A stretch of DNA of 8,404 nt from NCBI GenBank assembly GCA_902489955.1, contig CABUBY010000075.1, positions 1 through 8,404 of the forward strand, given 5' to 3'. The notes below the pieces were generated by a model, which saw only the letters and a program-made list of their open reading frames with translations, ran no database searches and was not told where the DNA came from. The stretch comes from an uncultured Collinsella sp. (lineage in GTDB: Bacteria; Actinomycetota; Coriobacteriia; Coriobacteriales; Coriobacteriaceae). Below, one piece after another: positions 1-6,302 of this stretch. The translations under genes and the position numbers were made by a program. Every line of letters begins with the position of its first letter. Position 1 is the stretch's first letter.

Positions 1-278
1 TTGCGAGCGGCCTCGGCCTCAGCAGCCTTGGCGGCCTTGGCAGCCTTGGCCTCCTCAGCCTTCTTGAGCTGGGCGGCAGCGGCGCCACCGAACTTGTCGG
101 CGAAGCGCTGGACGCGTCCACCGGTGTCGACGAACTTCTGCTGGCCGGTGTAGAACGGGTGGCACTCGTTGCAAAGCTCGACCTTCATCTCGGACACGGT
201 AGCGTGCGTCTTGAAGGTGTTGCCGCAGGAGCACGTCACCGTGCACTCGACATACTGGGGATGGATACCCTGCTTCAT
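1..278 (-). CDS. rpmE: Large ribosomal subunit protein bL31, partial (C-terminus off the left edge)
   Basis: Ribosomal protein L31 of the 50S subunit, reading leftward and cut by the window edge after 92 codons. The protein begins MKQGIHPQYVECTVTC and has the zinc-ribbon cysteines of the Zn-binding (C+) form: C16 and C18 (CSCG) with C36 and C39 (CNEC). The family core continues through HPFYTGQQKFVDTGGRV to RFADKFGG, about residue 66. The protein then carries a low-complexity Ala/Lys/Glu tail that is still open at the edge, longer than the usual L31 of about 70 residues. The ATG at 278-276 is preceded by AAGGAG (291-286) seven bases upstream, which fixes the start. Because the cysteines are intact, this should be the zinc-replete paralogue. 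The gene has its own promoter and a hairpin leader, so it is probably transcribed independently of the ABC genes upstream of it. Identification is firm; only the length of the tail is unknown. Confidence 0.96.
   Translation of the reverse strand, partial: MKQGIHPQYVECTVTCSCGNTFKTHATVSEMKVELCNECHPFYTGQQKFVDTGGRVQRFADKFGGAAAAQLKKAEEAKAAKAAKAAEAEAAR
24..50. repeat. Three tandem 9-bp repeats coding Ala-Lys-Ala in the L31 tail
   Basis: Three consecutive copies of (A/G)GCCTTGGC occupy 24-32, 33-41 and 42-50. On the minus strand they encode (Ala-Lys-Ala)3 inside the L31 tail. Copy number could vary by slippage without breaking the frame. Confidence 0.7.
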
Positions 279-357
279 GGTAGGACTCCTTATTGGTCAG
301 GCGCTGGTTACCGATCAGCGCATAAGGCGTCTTGGTTTCCGACCAAGACAACAAACT
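279..357 (-). promoter_or_regulatory. rpmE 5' leader with two hairpins (candidate L31 autoregulatory leader)
   Basis: Between the predicted transcription start and the rpmE ATG, the minus-strand RNA can form two tandem hairpins. The first has a perfect 8-bp stem (349-342 with 336-329, GTCTTGGT/ACCAAGAC) and a five-base loop. The second has a 6-bp stem (321-316 with 306-301, GCGCTG/CAGCGC) and a nine-base loop. The Shine-Dalgarno AAGGAG follows at 291-286. Ribosomal-protein leaders bound by L31 are known in several bacterial groups. The stems are seen directly; autoregulation by L31 is inferred from position and gene identity. Confidence 0.5.
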
Positions 358-362
358 CGGCT

Positions 363-391
363 ATGGTACCACGGCGCCGCGTGTCCCACAA
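363..391 (-). promoter_or_regulatory. Candidate sigma-70-type promoter of rpmE
   Basis: On the minus strand, TTGTGG (391-386) is followed after exactly 17 bases by TACCAT (368-363), a reasonable -35/-10 pair. It would start transcription near 356 and leave a leader of about 77 nt containing the two hairpins. I see no clear intrinsic terminator between the ABC gene stop (466) and this promoter, so some read-through into rpmE is possible. Confidence 0.45.
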
Positions 392-465
392 AAGGTTCAC
401 GGTCTTTTCGGCACAGCACGAACTGGCCCTTGAATATCAACTATCATCCGAACACTCCCCCACAT

Positions 466-2274
466 TCATCCTTCGTATGTATCGAGGTATTCCTGCTTGA
501 GCGTCTGCGAGGACGACTTGATCTTTTCCACGAGCGTGCCGGCCTCGATGAAGTAGAACGAGTCGGTGAGGTCTGCCAGGTCGTCGAGCAGATGGCTTGA
601 AATGAGCACGCTGCGTCCCCGCGCCACCTCGCTGCGCATCGCGTCGCAGGAGGTTTTCCGCTTTCCCGGATCGAGGCCGTTCAGCGGTTCATCGAGGATG
701 AGGTACGGGCAACCGGTCGCTATCGCCATGGCAAGCTTTACCTGCTGCTTCATTCCTGTCGAGAGTTTACGGGTCGGCTTGTCGAGATATGGGGAGATTC
801 CGAGGGAGTCGCAGAGCGAGTCGATGTCGGCGGCCGATTTCCACGCCTCCCTAACGAAAGCAAGGTGCTCGATGGCCGATAGCGTGGGATAGAGATCCGC
901 GCTGCCCGAAGAGCTCAGGTAGACGAGTTCTGCAAATTCGGCTGATCGGCGTTGGCTGATTCCGTCTGCCGCCAGGCTTCCCGAGCGGATGCGGGTGGGA
1001 AATTGGCCCGACAGCGCTTCAAGAAGGGTGGTTTTCCCCGAGCCGTTGGGAGCAACGAGGCCCGCCGCCGTTCCCGGGCTCAGGAAAAGCGACCCGATTG
1101 AAAGTATCGTCGTGCTTCCGTATCCCACGCTCACGTCCAGAAGCTCGAGCCCATGGTGCTTTTTCGCGGGTCCATACTGTTTGGGCGAACGTGTCGCAAC
1201 GGCGCCGACCGCAAAAAAGACCGCGACGTATGCCAGGGCCACGGCAAGCATCGATGCGCTGCCTGAACCGGAGCCAATGAATTCCGTCGGGAAGCATCCC
1301 ACGTAACCCGTTGCCTCGATAGGCGAGAACACGGCCAGCGGCAGGAGATTGAGCGCGGCGTTATGCCCTAGTGCCGAATCGGACAGTAACGGGAATACCG
1401 GGGCCGCGACAAGCAGCGCGGAGGCAAGGGGGCCCGCGAGGACGCGCCTCGTTGCGGTCGATAGGACGACGGAGCAAACGGATATCAAGGTTCCGCCCGC
1501 AAGAAGCGCGAGAAGCAGGGCTGTGAAGACGTCTCCCGCGGTCGTGGTGGCAAGCGCGCCGTCATGGAAGAAGGAGATCGGGTACCCGATTTGCCCGAAG
1601 CCGTTTAGGACCAAGGCGCAAATGCCCCCGGGTGCGAGGCCGGCGAGGAGCATCGCGGTCCCCGCGGCGATTATCGAAAACACGATCTGGATAAGGCGCC
1701 GGAATTTGGGCACGGGCGCCTTCGCCGCCAGGGTCCCGGGCCTTGTGGCGCCGAGCACGAGTATCGACGAGAGAAGGAAGGGGATGAAGGGAAGGAAAGA
1801 CGGCGCCGTGGCAATGGCGTAAGGCAGGAAGGAAAGGAATGGCAGGTCGCTTGCGGAGGCTGGAATGTGCGTGATGCCGGAACTGCTCAGGGCACGGCAA
1901 TATGCGAGCGCCGCGTCATTGGTCTCTCGGTCTCCCACGATGGACCCGGATTGGAAGCCTTCGCCCATGAGCGCGTAGTAGCTCTCGGCAGAATCGAGAA
2001 AGGCGGCGTCGGTTTGAGCGGCAAGGGCGGCGTTCGCGTATCTTGCAAGCTCCGCGTCATTTTGCTGCTCTGGAGATAGGTCTGTGCCGCTGGCCTGGGG
2101 CGCGCGCGTATTGAATGCGTCGACAAAGCTCTGCATGCCCTGTTTCATAAAGAAGGGCCCGTAGATGGGTGAATTGAACGCAATGGGGACGGAAAAGGCT
2201 GCGGCGAGAACGAGCGTACAAATCCATACGGCCCTGTCTCTTAGGATTAGTTTGAGAAGAAGTCGACAGTACAT
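466..2274 (-). CDS. Fused ABC transporter: N-terminal permease module plus C-terminal ATPase domain
   Basis: A 602-residue protein joining one membrane module (about 1-365) to one ABC ATPase domain (about 375-602). The N-terminus (MYCRLLLKLILRD) leads into a first membrane helix at about 15-33. An outward loop of about 110 residues follows, then several hydrophobic segments between about 147 and 362. The module carries P-x8-N-G-x-G-x3-Y-P-I at about 215-233, also found twice in the permease encoded at 3171-5393. The ATPase has Walker A APNGSGKT (408-415; Ala where the first Gly is usual), signature LSTGM (504-508), Walker B YLILDE (524-529) and the switch His (SSH, 559-561). The Q-loop Gln is not evident. 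The ATG is preceded by AGGTG eight bases upstream. The gene lies 150 bp downstream of the stand-alone ATPase gene on the same strand. Permease-ATPase fusion in one chain with a separate homologous ATPase beside it suggests a heteromeric transporter. The substrate is unknown; an antimicrobial or peptide exporter is one possibility. Confidence 0.9.
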   Translation of the reverse strand: MYCRLLLKLILRDRAVWICTLVLAAAFSVPIAFNSPIYGPFFMKQGMQSFVDAFNTRAPQASGTDLSPEQQNDAELARYANAALAAQTDAAFLDSAESYYALMGEGFQSGSIVGDRETNDAALAYCRALSSSGITHIPASASDLPFLSFLPYAIATAPSFLPFIPFLLSSILVLGATRPGTLAAKAPVPKFRRLIQIVFSIIAAGTAMLLAGLAPGGICALVLNGFGQIGYPISFFHDGALATTTAGDVFTALLLALLAGGTLISVCSVVLSTATRRVLAGPLASALLVAAPVFPLLSDSALGHNAALNLLPLAVFSPIEATGYVGCFPTEFIGSGSGSASMLAVALAYVAVFFAVGAVATRSPKQYGPAKKHHGLELLDVSVGYGSTTILSIGSLFLSPGTAAGLVAPNGSGKTTLLEALSGQFPTRIRSGSLAADGISQRRSAEFAELVYLSSSGSADLYPTLSAIEHLAFVREAWKSAADIDSLCDSLGISPYLDKPTRKLSTGMKQQVKLAMAIATGCPYLILDEPLNGLDPGKRKTSCDAMRSEVARGRSVLISSHLLDDLADLTDSFYFIEAGTLVEKIKSSSQTLKQEYLDTYEG

Positions 2275-2424
2275 TTAGAAGCACCTACATTTCCCAAAGC
2301 ATCGTTAGATTAATAATGACAGACCGAATGAAGATGCGTGCGACGGGGGCGAGGCGAATGGCTGAGCGGTATCGATATGCGGGTTTAACGGCATATCGAC
2401 CACATAGATTATTAACTCGCATTT
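2275..2424 (-). other. Intergenic gap inside the ABC locus, with inverted repeats
   Basis: A 150-bp gap separates the ATPase stop (TAG, 2427-2425) from the fused transporter start (2274). It holds the 9-bp inverted repeat described separately and, around it, an AT-rich pair TTAATAAT (2310-2317) and ATTATTAA (2408-2415). I cannot pick a convincing -35/-10 pair or an intrinsic terminator. Whether the third gene has its own promoter is therefore open. Confidence 0.4.
2372..2399. promoter_or_regulatory. Inverted repeat TCGATATGC-N10-GCATATCGA, operator or hairpin
   Basis: Perfect 9-bp arms at 2372-2380 and 2391-2399 flank a 10-base spacer. The outer GG (2368-2369) and CC (2400-2401) can also pair if two bases bulge. 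There is no T-run next to it, so an intrinsic terminator is unlikely. Its place between two co-oriented transporter genes suits a regulator-binding site or an mRNA-processing or stabilising hairpin. It shares no sequence with the palindrome at 5473-5491. Confidence 0.45.
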
Positions 2425-3174
2425 CTACCCGCCCTTTTCGTAGAGTCGCCGATACGTGCTTAGCGCACCCTCGGCGCGTCCGGCAGGCTTTGCGAAATGG
2501 GATCCAGGAGACTTCGGCGCAGCATCATCTTGCGGAATGCTTCTAATGAGCCTCCCATCCTTCAAAAACAGAATCTCATCGCACAGCCTATCGACCGAAT
2601 CCAAGATGTGGGATGACATGATGATGCACGTACCAGAATCGGCCAGCTTCCTGAGAATCTCGGAATGCAAGTCCACCCTGCTGGGGTCGAGCGCGTTCAT
2701 GGGCTCATCTAATAGAAGGTACCGCGCGCCCGTCGCATACGCAATCGCCAGGGTAAGCTGCTGCTTCATGCCCTGGCTCAGAGTGCGGATCCTCATCTTC
2801 GCGAACTCGCCTATCTGCGTTTGTTCCACTATCTCTTCGATATCGCGAGCATGCGGCCACATATCGCAAACCATCTTGAGGTGATCTTCCGCACGCAATC
2901 CGGGATACAGCAGCGTCCCCTCACCAGGTGCATAGAAGATCATAGAACGGACCTCTCTCGCACCCGTACCCTGCACCTCATCCAGAACGATGCTCCCGTC
3001 CACGCGAGGACCCGGCAAACCTGCCATCGCACGCAGCAACGTCGTCTTTCCATGCCCGTTCGGAGCGACGAGACCGTAGACCGTACCCGGGGCAAACTCA
3101 GCGTTCACCGAATCTACGAGCACCTTCTTTCCATAAGAGATCGTCAGCGTTTGAAGGTCAATCATCGAGATCAT
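2425..3174 (-). CDS. ABC transporter ATP-binding protein
   Basis: A 249-residue cytoplasmic ABC ATPase, the likely motor for the permease encoded just upstream. It has Walker A APNGHGKT (37-44), signature LSQGM (132-136) followed by KQQ, Walker B YLLLDEP (152-158) and the switch His in SSH (187-189). The P-loop begins with Ala instead of Gly, and no Gln is evident at the Q-loop (around YAPGEG, 81-86). Both features are shared with the ATPase domain of the fusion protein at 466-2274, pointing to a common origin. The outermost ATG (3174) overlaps the permease stop as ATGA, indicating translational coupling. However, AAAGGGG directly abuts that ATG and sits nine bases before the ATG at 3165, so Met4 may be the real start. 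The C-terminal 35 residues (from about 215) are polar and outside the usual domain. Function class is firm; substrate is unknown. Confidence 0.94.
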   Translation of the reverse strand: MISMIDLQTLTISYGKKVLVDSVNAEFAPGTVYGLVAPNGHGKTTLLRAMAGLPGPRVDGSIVLDEVQGTGAREVRSMIFYAPGEGTLLYPGLRAEDHLKMVCDMWPHARDIEEIVEQTQIGEFAKMRIRTLSQGMKQQLTLAIAYATGARYLLLDEPMNALDPSRVDLHSEILRKLADSGTCIIMSSHILDSVDRLCDEILFLKDGRLIRSIPQDDAAPKSPGSHFAKPAGRAEGALSTYRRLYEKGG

Positions 3175-5393
3175 CCCCTTTCGATCTTTGGAACACTCAG
3201 GCGCACCATCAACGGAGATACGGCGCCCAAGACCACCAGCAGAGCGCCCGATGCGCCGACGACCTCTCCAAAAGGCATCGCGTTCGTCCCTCGCCCAAGG
3301 AACCCAATCGTCCCCACCTGGGAAGCGGAATCAAACGAGGCGAATGGAGCCAGCAGCGCGACGCCCATGCCCACGCTTTCAACATGAGCGCTCAACGAAC
3401 CCAACACCAAGAGAACCGCGCAAACCATTCCGGTGACAACGGGGTTGCGGCTAATCGCTGCTGTCAACGCAGCGACGACGGAAATCACGCCGTATGCCAT
3501 GACCAGCAACGGAATACTGCACAACACCGCCTCCCCCACCGTGGACGTTGTCGAAGCTCCCGCCCGAATGAGAGCGACGGGATACTCCGATCCACCCGCA
3601 CCGTTCTTAATCACGGACACAACGACAGCGGGAACCATCGACACCAAAAGCAGCACCAAGCCAAGCAGGAGAGCCAGCGCAACAGCCGTCAGAAAACGCA
3701 CATGCGCTGTTGCGGGGATCTGGAGAACCAGAAGGGAACGACACTGCAGGTGGGTGCACGCGAGCGATGTGACAACCACGGGCAACAGCAAAAATAAGGA
3801 GGGAAGCGCTGCCTGGAGATACGAAAGGAGGATTAATGGGGGCATCTTCGTACTTAACTCGTAAACCTTGGGGTCCGGCAAGCTCGCGATCGACTCAAGC
3901 AGAAGGGCGCGCGCCTCCGCACGAGAAGGAGTCTCCGGCTCGATTCCGATCGATTGCAGGAGAGTCGCATCTGCCGCGCCCAGCTCACCTCGAGCGCGCT
4001 CGTACGTCGCAAGGCTTCGAAACCCCTCCGCAGGCATAGGCGCGTACACGAAACCCGAAAGAGCATCCCGCATGTCTTCCAGGGCCGCTTTGCCCTCGAC
4101 GTCCATATTCGCAGCGTTCTGCTCTAGATACCGATCTATTGAACGGAGCTCCCCATCCCTATACCGAACAGCGGAAACGTTATCAGCGTCAGGAAACATC
4201 TCGACCAGAGCCGGGGCCAGCATCGTCGTCGACATTGCAATCGCGCATACGGCGAGGGTAGGAGAACGCAGGAGCAGTTTCCCCATCGTTCTTACGTATG
4301 CAACGGCGGAGGCACAAGCGCTCGAACGAGTTGCCGTTCTCGATGCAGTGAAGGAACCTCTCTCAAGACAAATCGGGGATATCGGGCACGCGCAGCCGCT
4401 CTTTCCAGCAACGCAAAGCAGGCTAATTGCCAGCACCTCGATCCCGATTGCGCATACGAGGGCAATCGCGCCACGCTCGAAGCAAAGTCCAGGCAGATTC
4501 ACTATCTGCGTTGTCGGGTACGGGCTATAGGCGCCGACGGTCAACTCAGTGTTCGCATACGTAAGGGGATTCAACAGGGCGAACTCACGTAAAGCGATGG
4601 ATCTTCCGCAATACCCGGGAACCATCGTCACCCCCATCAGGGCACATACGAACACGATTCCAAGCGTAGGGTTATTGGCAATCTTCACGGCAAGGTGAAC
4701 GACAAGCGAGATGAACGCTGCCACCAAGAATTGCAAGATGGCCGTCTGCGCGAACACCAGCCAAGCCGGTTTGATAACCGGAGTCGCATATTGAATGTAG
4801 CCTATCGGATAGAACGGCGAGCCCGGGCCATTCTTCACAAGCGCGGCGATTATCCCTGGAAGATTGATGGCGAGGACGGCAAGCATTGCAAAAACACTCG
4901 CCCATACGCTCGATGCAACAAGTCTACCCAGCTCGCCCATCGGTGCCTGGATGATGAGCTTTTCACGTTTGTTAAGACGCGCGGCAAGGAACGAGACGGC
5001 AACGGCCGTTGCGACCCATAGCAAGTACTCCTTCGATCCGTCATAATAGGTGTACTCTCCATCCGATATCTGCAGAAACGGAAGTAGGGGAGAGAGCGGT
5101 GCCAAGATAAGACGTCCCGCGGCAAGAGGGTACAGAAGCGCGGGCATGCTTGATGAAGAGGTATAGACACCGTCCTCCCCCGCATTCACAAGCGCATCCG
5201 CATAGGATGCTGACAATTCCTGCTCAACACGGGTTATTCCCGACTCGAGGTACTCGACCCGTCCGTCGATGCCAGCCGCGCTCCTGAAGACGGGCAGAGC
5301 ACAAAGAACCATCAACGCAACAACGACAACACAGAGCGACCTGGAGGAGAGAAGCGACCTAAAGATCGCCTTCGAGATTTTGAGCATATTCAT
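3171..5393 (-). CDS. ABC-2-like permease made of two tandem homologous membrane modules
   Basis: A membrane protein of 740 residues from the chosen start. Two similar halves are visible: about 1-334 and 365-740. Each begins with a basic stretch and a membrane helix, followed by an outward polar region (short in half 1, about 115 residues in half 2), then a bundle of helices. Each half contains P-x8-N-G-x-G-x3-Y-P-[IV] once, with the NG at about 188-189 and 597-598, and each ends with a proline-containing helix and a conserved VG. The linker (about 330-365) is rich in Cys, Ser and Arg. The same module occurs once more in the fusion protein at 466-2274. I chose the ATG at 5393 because AAGG lies six bases upstream; the ATG at 5411 adds six residues but has no ribosome-binding site, and 5387 is also possible. 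The stop overlaps the ATPase gene by four bases. The protein probably forms the whole channel in one chain and exports an unknown substrate. Confidence 0.88.
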   Translation of the reverse strand: MNMLKISKAIFRSLLSSRSLCVVVVALMVLCALPVFRSAAGIDGRVEYLESGITRVEQELSASYADALVNAGEDGVYTSSSSMPALLYPLAAGRLILAPLSPLLPFLQISDGEYTYYDGSKEYLLWVATAVAVSFLAARLNKREKLIIQAPMGELGRLVASSVWASVFAMLAVLAINLPGIIAALVKNGPGSPFYPIGYIQYATPVIKPAWLVFAQTAILQFLVAAFISLVVHLAVKIANNPTLGIVFVCALMGVTMVPGYCGRSIALREFALLNPLTYANTELTVGAYSPYPTTQIVNLPGLCFERGAIALVCAIGIEVLAISLLCVAGKSGCACPISPICLERGSFTASRTATRSSACASAVAYVRTMGKLLLRSPTLAVCAIAMSTTMLAPALVEMFPDADNVSAVRYRDGELRSIDRYLEQNAANMDVEGKAALEDMRDALSGFVYAPMPAEGFRSLATYERARGELGAADATLLQSIGIEPETPSRAEARALLLESIASLPDPKVYELSTKMPPLILLSYLQAALPSLFLLLPVVVTSLACTHLQCRSLLVLQIPATAHVRFLTAVALALLLGLVLLLVSMVPAVVVSVIKNGAGGSEYPVALIRAGASTTSTVGEAVLCSIPLLVMAYGVISVVAALTAAISRNPVVTGMVCAVLLVLGSLSAHVESVGMGVALLAPFASFDSASQVGTIGFLGRGTNAMPFGEVVGASGALLVVLGAVSPLMVRLSVPKIERG

Positions 5394-5426
5394 CGCCAAC
5401 CTTAACCTCATCCAGTCGGAACAGAG

Positions 5427-5449
5427 GGGCCGAACAAAATGCTCGGCCC
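5427..5449. other. GC-rich hairpin in the leader of the ABC operon
   Basis: GGGCCGA (5427-5433) and TCGGCCC (5443-5449) form a perfect 7-bp stem with a nine-base loop, extendable by one G-U pair in the leftward RNA. It would lie in the 5' leader of the permease mRNA. No U-run follows in either direction, so a strong terminator is unlikely; mRNA stability or weak attenuation are alternatives. Confidence 0.35.
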
Positions 5450-5456
5450 TTATTAC

Positions 5457-5485
5457 TTGCCGGCAAAGTCAATTTAACATAAACT
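5457..5485 (+). promoter_or_regulatory. Candidate promoter of the DUF2975-XRE unit
   Basis: TTGCCG (5457-5462) and TAAACT (5480-5485) are separated by 17 bases and each match four of six positions of the sigma-70 consensus. The start would be near 5492, leaving a leader of about 37 nt. The -10 lies inside the palindrome at 5473-5491, so a bound regulator would block it. Confidence 0.4.
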
Positions 5486-5491
5486 GTTAAA
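5473..5491. promoter_or_regulatory. Operator-like palindrome TTTAACATAAACTGTTAAA
   Basis: Two perfect 7-bp arms, TTTAACA (5473-5479) and TGTTAAA (5485-5491), flank a 5-base spacer. Size and symmetry fit the site of a dimeric HTH repressor. It lies between divergent units, and the XRE protein encoded at 6051-6302 is the only regulator in the window, so it is the natural candidate to bind here. Binding is inference. Confidence 0.5.
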
Positions 5492-5494
5492 AAG

Positions 5495-5526
5495 TAACCT
5501 GAGTTTTTTAAATTCTTCGGAGGTTA
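5495..5526 (+). promoter_or_regulatory. Ribosome-binding site of the DUF2975 gene, possibly masked by a hairpin
   Basis: GGAGG (5519-5523) lies five bases before the ATG at 5529 and is a strong Shine-Dalgarno. TAACCT (5495-5500) can pair with AGGTTA (5521-5526), covering its 3' half, with a 20-base AT-rich loop. The pairing is short and may be chance. Confidence 0.3.
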
Positions 5527-5528
5527 TT

Positions 5529-6041
5529 ATGAGTTCCGACAATCGCACTCCCCGGCTTCATTCCTTCCGCATCGCATGTGCGATAGCCTCTGCGACCCTT
5601 TGCGCCACCGCCATCGCACAAGTGGCGTTCTCCTTAAAGCCAGCAATCGAAGTGCTCGACAACCCTGTAATTGCAGACTCCCCCGCGTATCCAGCCCTTG
5701 CGATCTCGATATTGGTCCCTGCCGTCATCGGTATCGCTACGACCATCCTCAGCGCCGTTCTCGTGTGGACGATCAAGAGCGGAGACCCCTTCAAGAAAGG
5801 GTCTGCGACATGCTTGAAGGTGCTCGGCATTCTCTTCGTTGTTCAAGCTGCCACCAGCCTCTACGCCGGCTCACTCAAAACCTCCGTTTCGATGTTTGGC
5901 GGCGAGGGGGCCGTCGGCGCCCAAGAGATCGCTTCATCATTCGATTGGACCTCTCTGGTTCTCGGCATCGTCCTGTTCATGCTTTCCCAGCTCTTCTTGT
6001 ACGCCCGAGAGCTGTACCTCGACTCCGACGAGATTGCGTAA
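5529..6041 (+). CDS. DUF2975-like four-helix membrane protein
   Basis: A 170-residue integral membrane protein with four predicted helices at about 12-34, 54-82, 93-113 and 139-160. The loop SGDPFKKG (88-95) before helix 3 and the C-terminal ARELYLDSDEIA fit the DUF2975 family (relatives include Bacillus YoaS), whose biochemical role is unknown. Members are commonly followed by a small YozG-like XRE regulator, exactly as here: the next ATG is nine bases past the stop, and its AAGGA overlaps this stop codon. A strong GGAGG ribosome-binding site fixes the start. It is divergent from the ABC transporter operon with a palindrome between them, so the membrane protein may sense or modulate the same condition as the transporter. 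That link is inferred only from position. The family call rests on remembered motifs and operon partner, not on a search. Confidence 0.8.
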   Translation: MSSDNRTPRLHSFRIACAIASATLCATAIAQVAFSLKPAIEVLDNPVIADSPAYPALAISILVPAVIGIATTILSAVLVWTIKSGDPFKKGSATCLKVLGILFVVQAATSLYAGSLKTSVSMFGGEGAVGAQEIASSFDWTSLVLGIVLFMLSQLFLYARELYLDSDEIA

Positions 6042-6050
6042 GGAAACGCC

Positions 6051-6302
6051 ATGCCCGTAATTGTTCGCCTCGACAAGATCATGGCCGAGCGAAAGATTTC
6101 CTCGAACGAACTTGCCGAAAGGATTGGAACCACGCCCGTGAACCTGTCCCGTATTAAAAAAGGGCATATTCGCGGCATTCGCTTCAACACGCTCGAGCAG
6201 CTATGCCTCGCCCTTCGTTGCCAACCCGGAGACCTTCTCGAAGTCATGAGCGAAGAGGATGCCCGAAAGGAGTTCGGACTCGATTGGTCCGCCGAGGATT
6301 AG
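6051..6302 (+). CDS. YozG-like XRE/Cro-CI family transcriptional regulator
   Basis: An 83-residue DNA-binding protein consisting almost wholly of one helix-turn-helix domain. The HTH spans about residues 16-36 (SSNELAERIG then TPVNLSRIKKG), followed by IRFNTLEQLCLAL and the family-typical CQPGDLLE (54-61). These match YozG-like XRE proteins that partner DUF2975 membrane proteins, and the upstream gene is one. AAGGA, overlapping the upstream stop, is the ribosome-binding site, so the pair is translationally linked. It probably regulates its own unit and perhaps the divergent ABC operon through the palindrome at 5473-5491. After about residue 62 the tail (SEEDARKEFGLDWSAED) is not clearly family-conserved. 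The TAG stop is followed without a single base of gap, in the same frame, by tyrosine recombinase coding sequence, so the end of this gene may be a recombination joint. Confidence 0.9.
   Translation: MPVIVRLDKIMAERKISSNELAERIGTTPVNLSRIKKGHIRGIRFNTLEQLCLALRCQPGDLLEVMSEEDARKEFGLDWSAED

Larger units (their letters stand above)
5412..5528. promoter_or_regulatory. Divergent control region between the ABC operon and the DUF2975-XRE unit
   Basis: These 117 bases separate two divergently read units and are AT-rich in their middle. They hold the palindrome at 5473-5491, a rightward promoter candidate, a GC-rich hairpin near the ABC side, and a possible hairpin over the rightward ribosome-binding site. 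A leftward promoter must lie here if the ABC genes have their own, but no hexamer pair stands out. Both units could share one regulator. Confidence 0.6.

Noticed and set aside
21..50. Short-spaced repeats as a CRISPR-like array
   Set aside because: The 9-bp units are tandem codons of the Ala/Lys L31 tail, with no spacers and no cas genes.
3868..4530. A 220-codon plus-strand open frame, and several shorter ones, inside the permease gene
   Set aside because: They lie antisense to a convincing membrane protein, are Ser/Arg/Ala-rich without domains, and have no spaced ribosome-binding sites.
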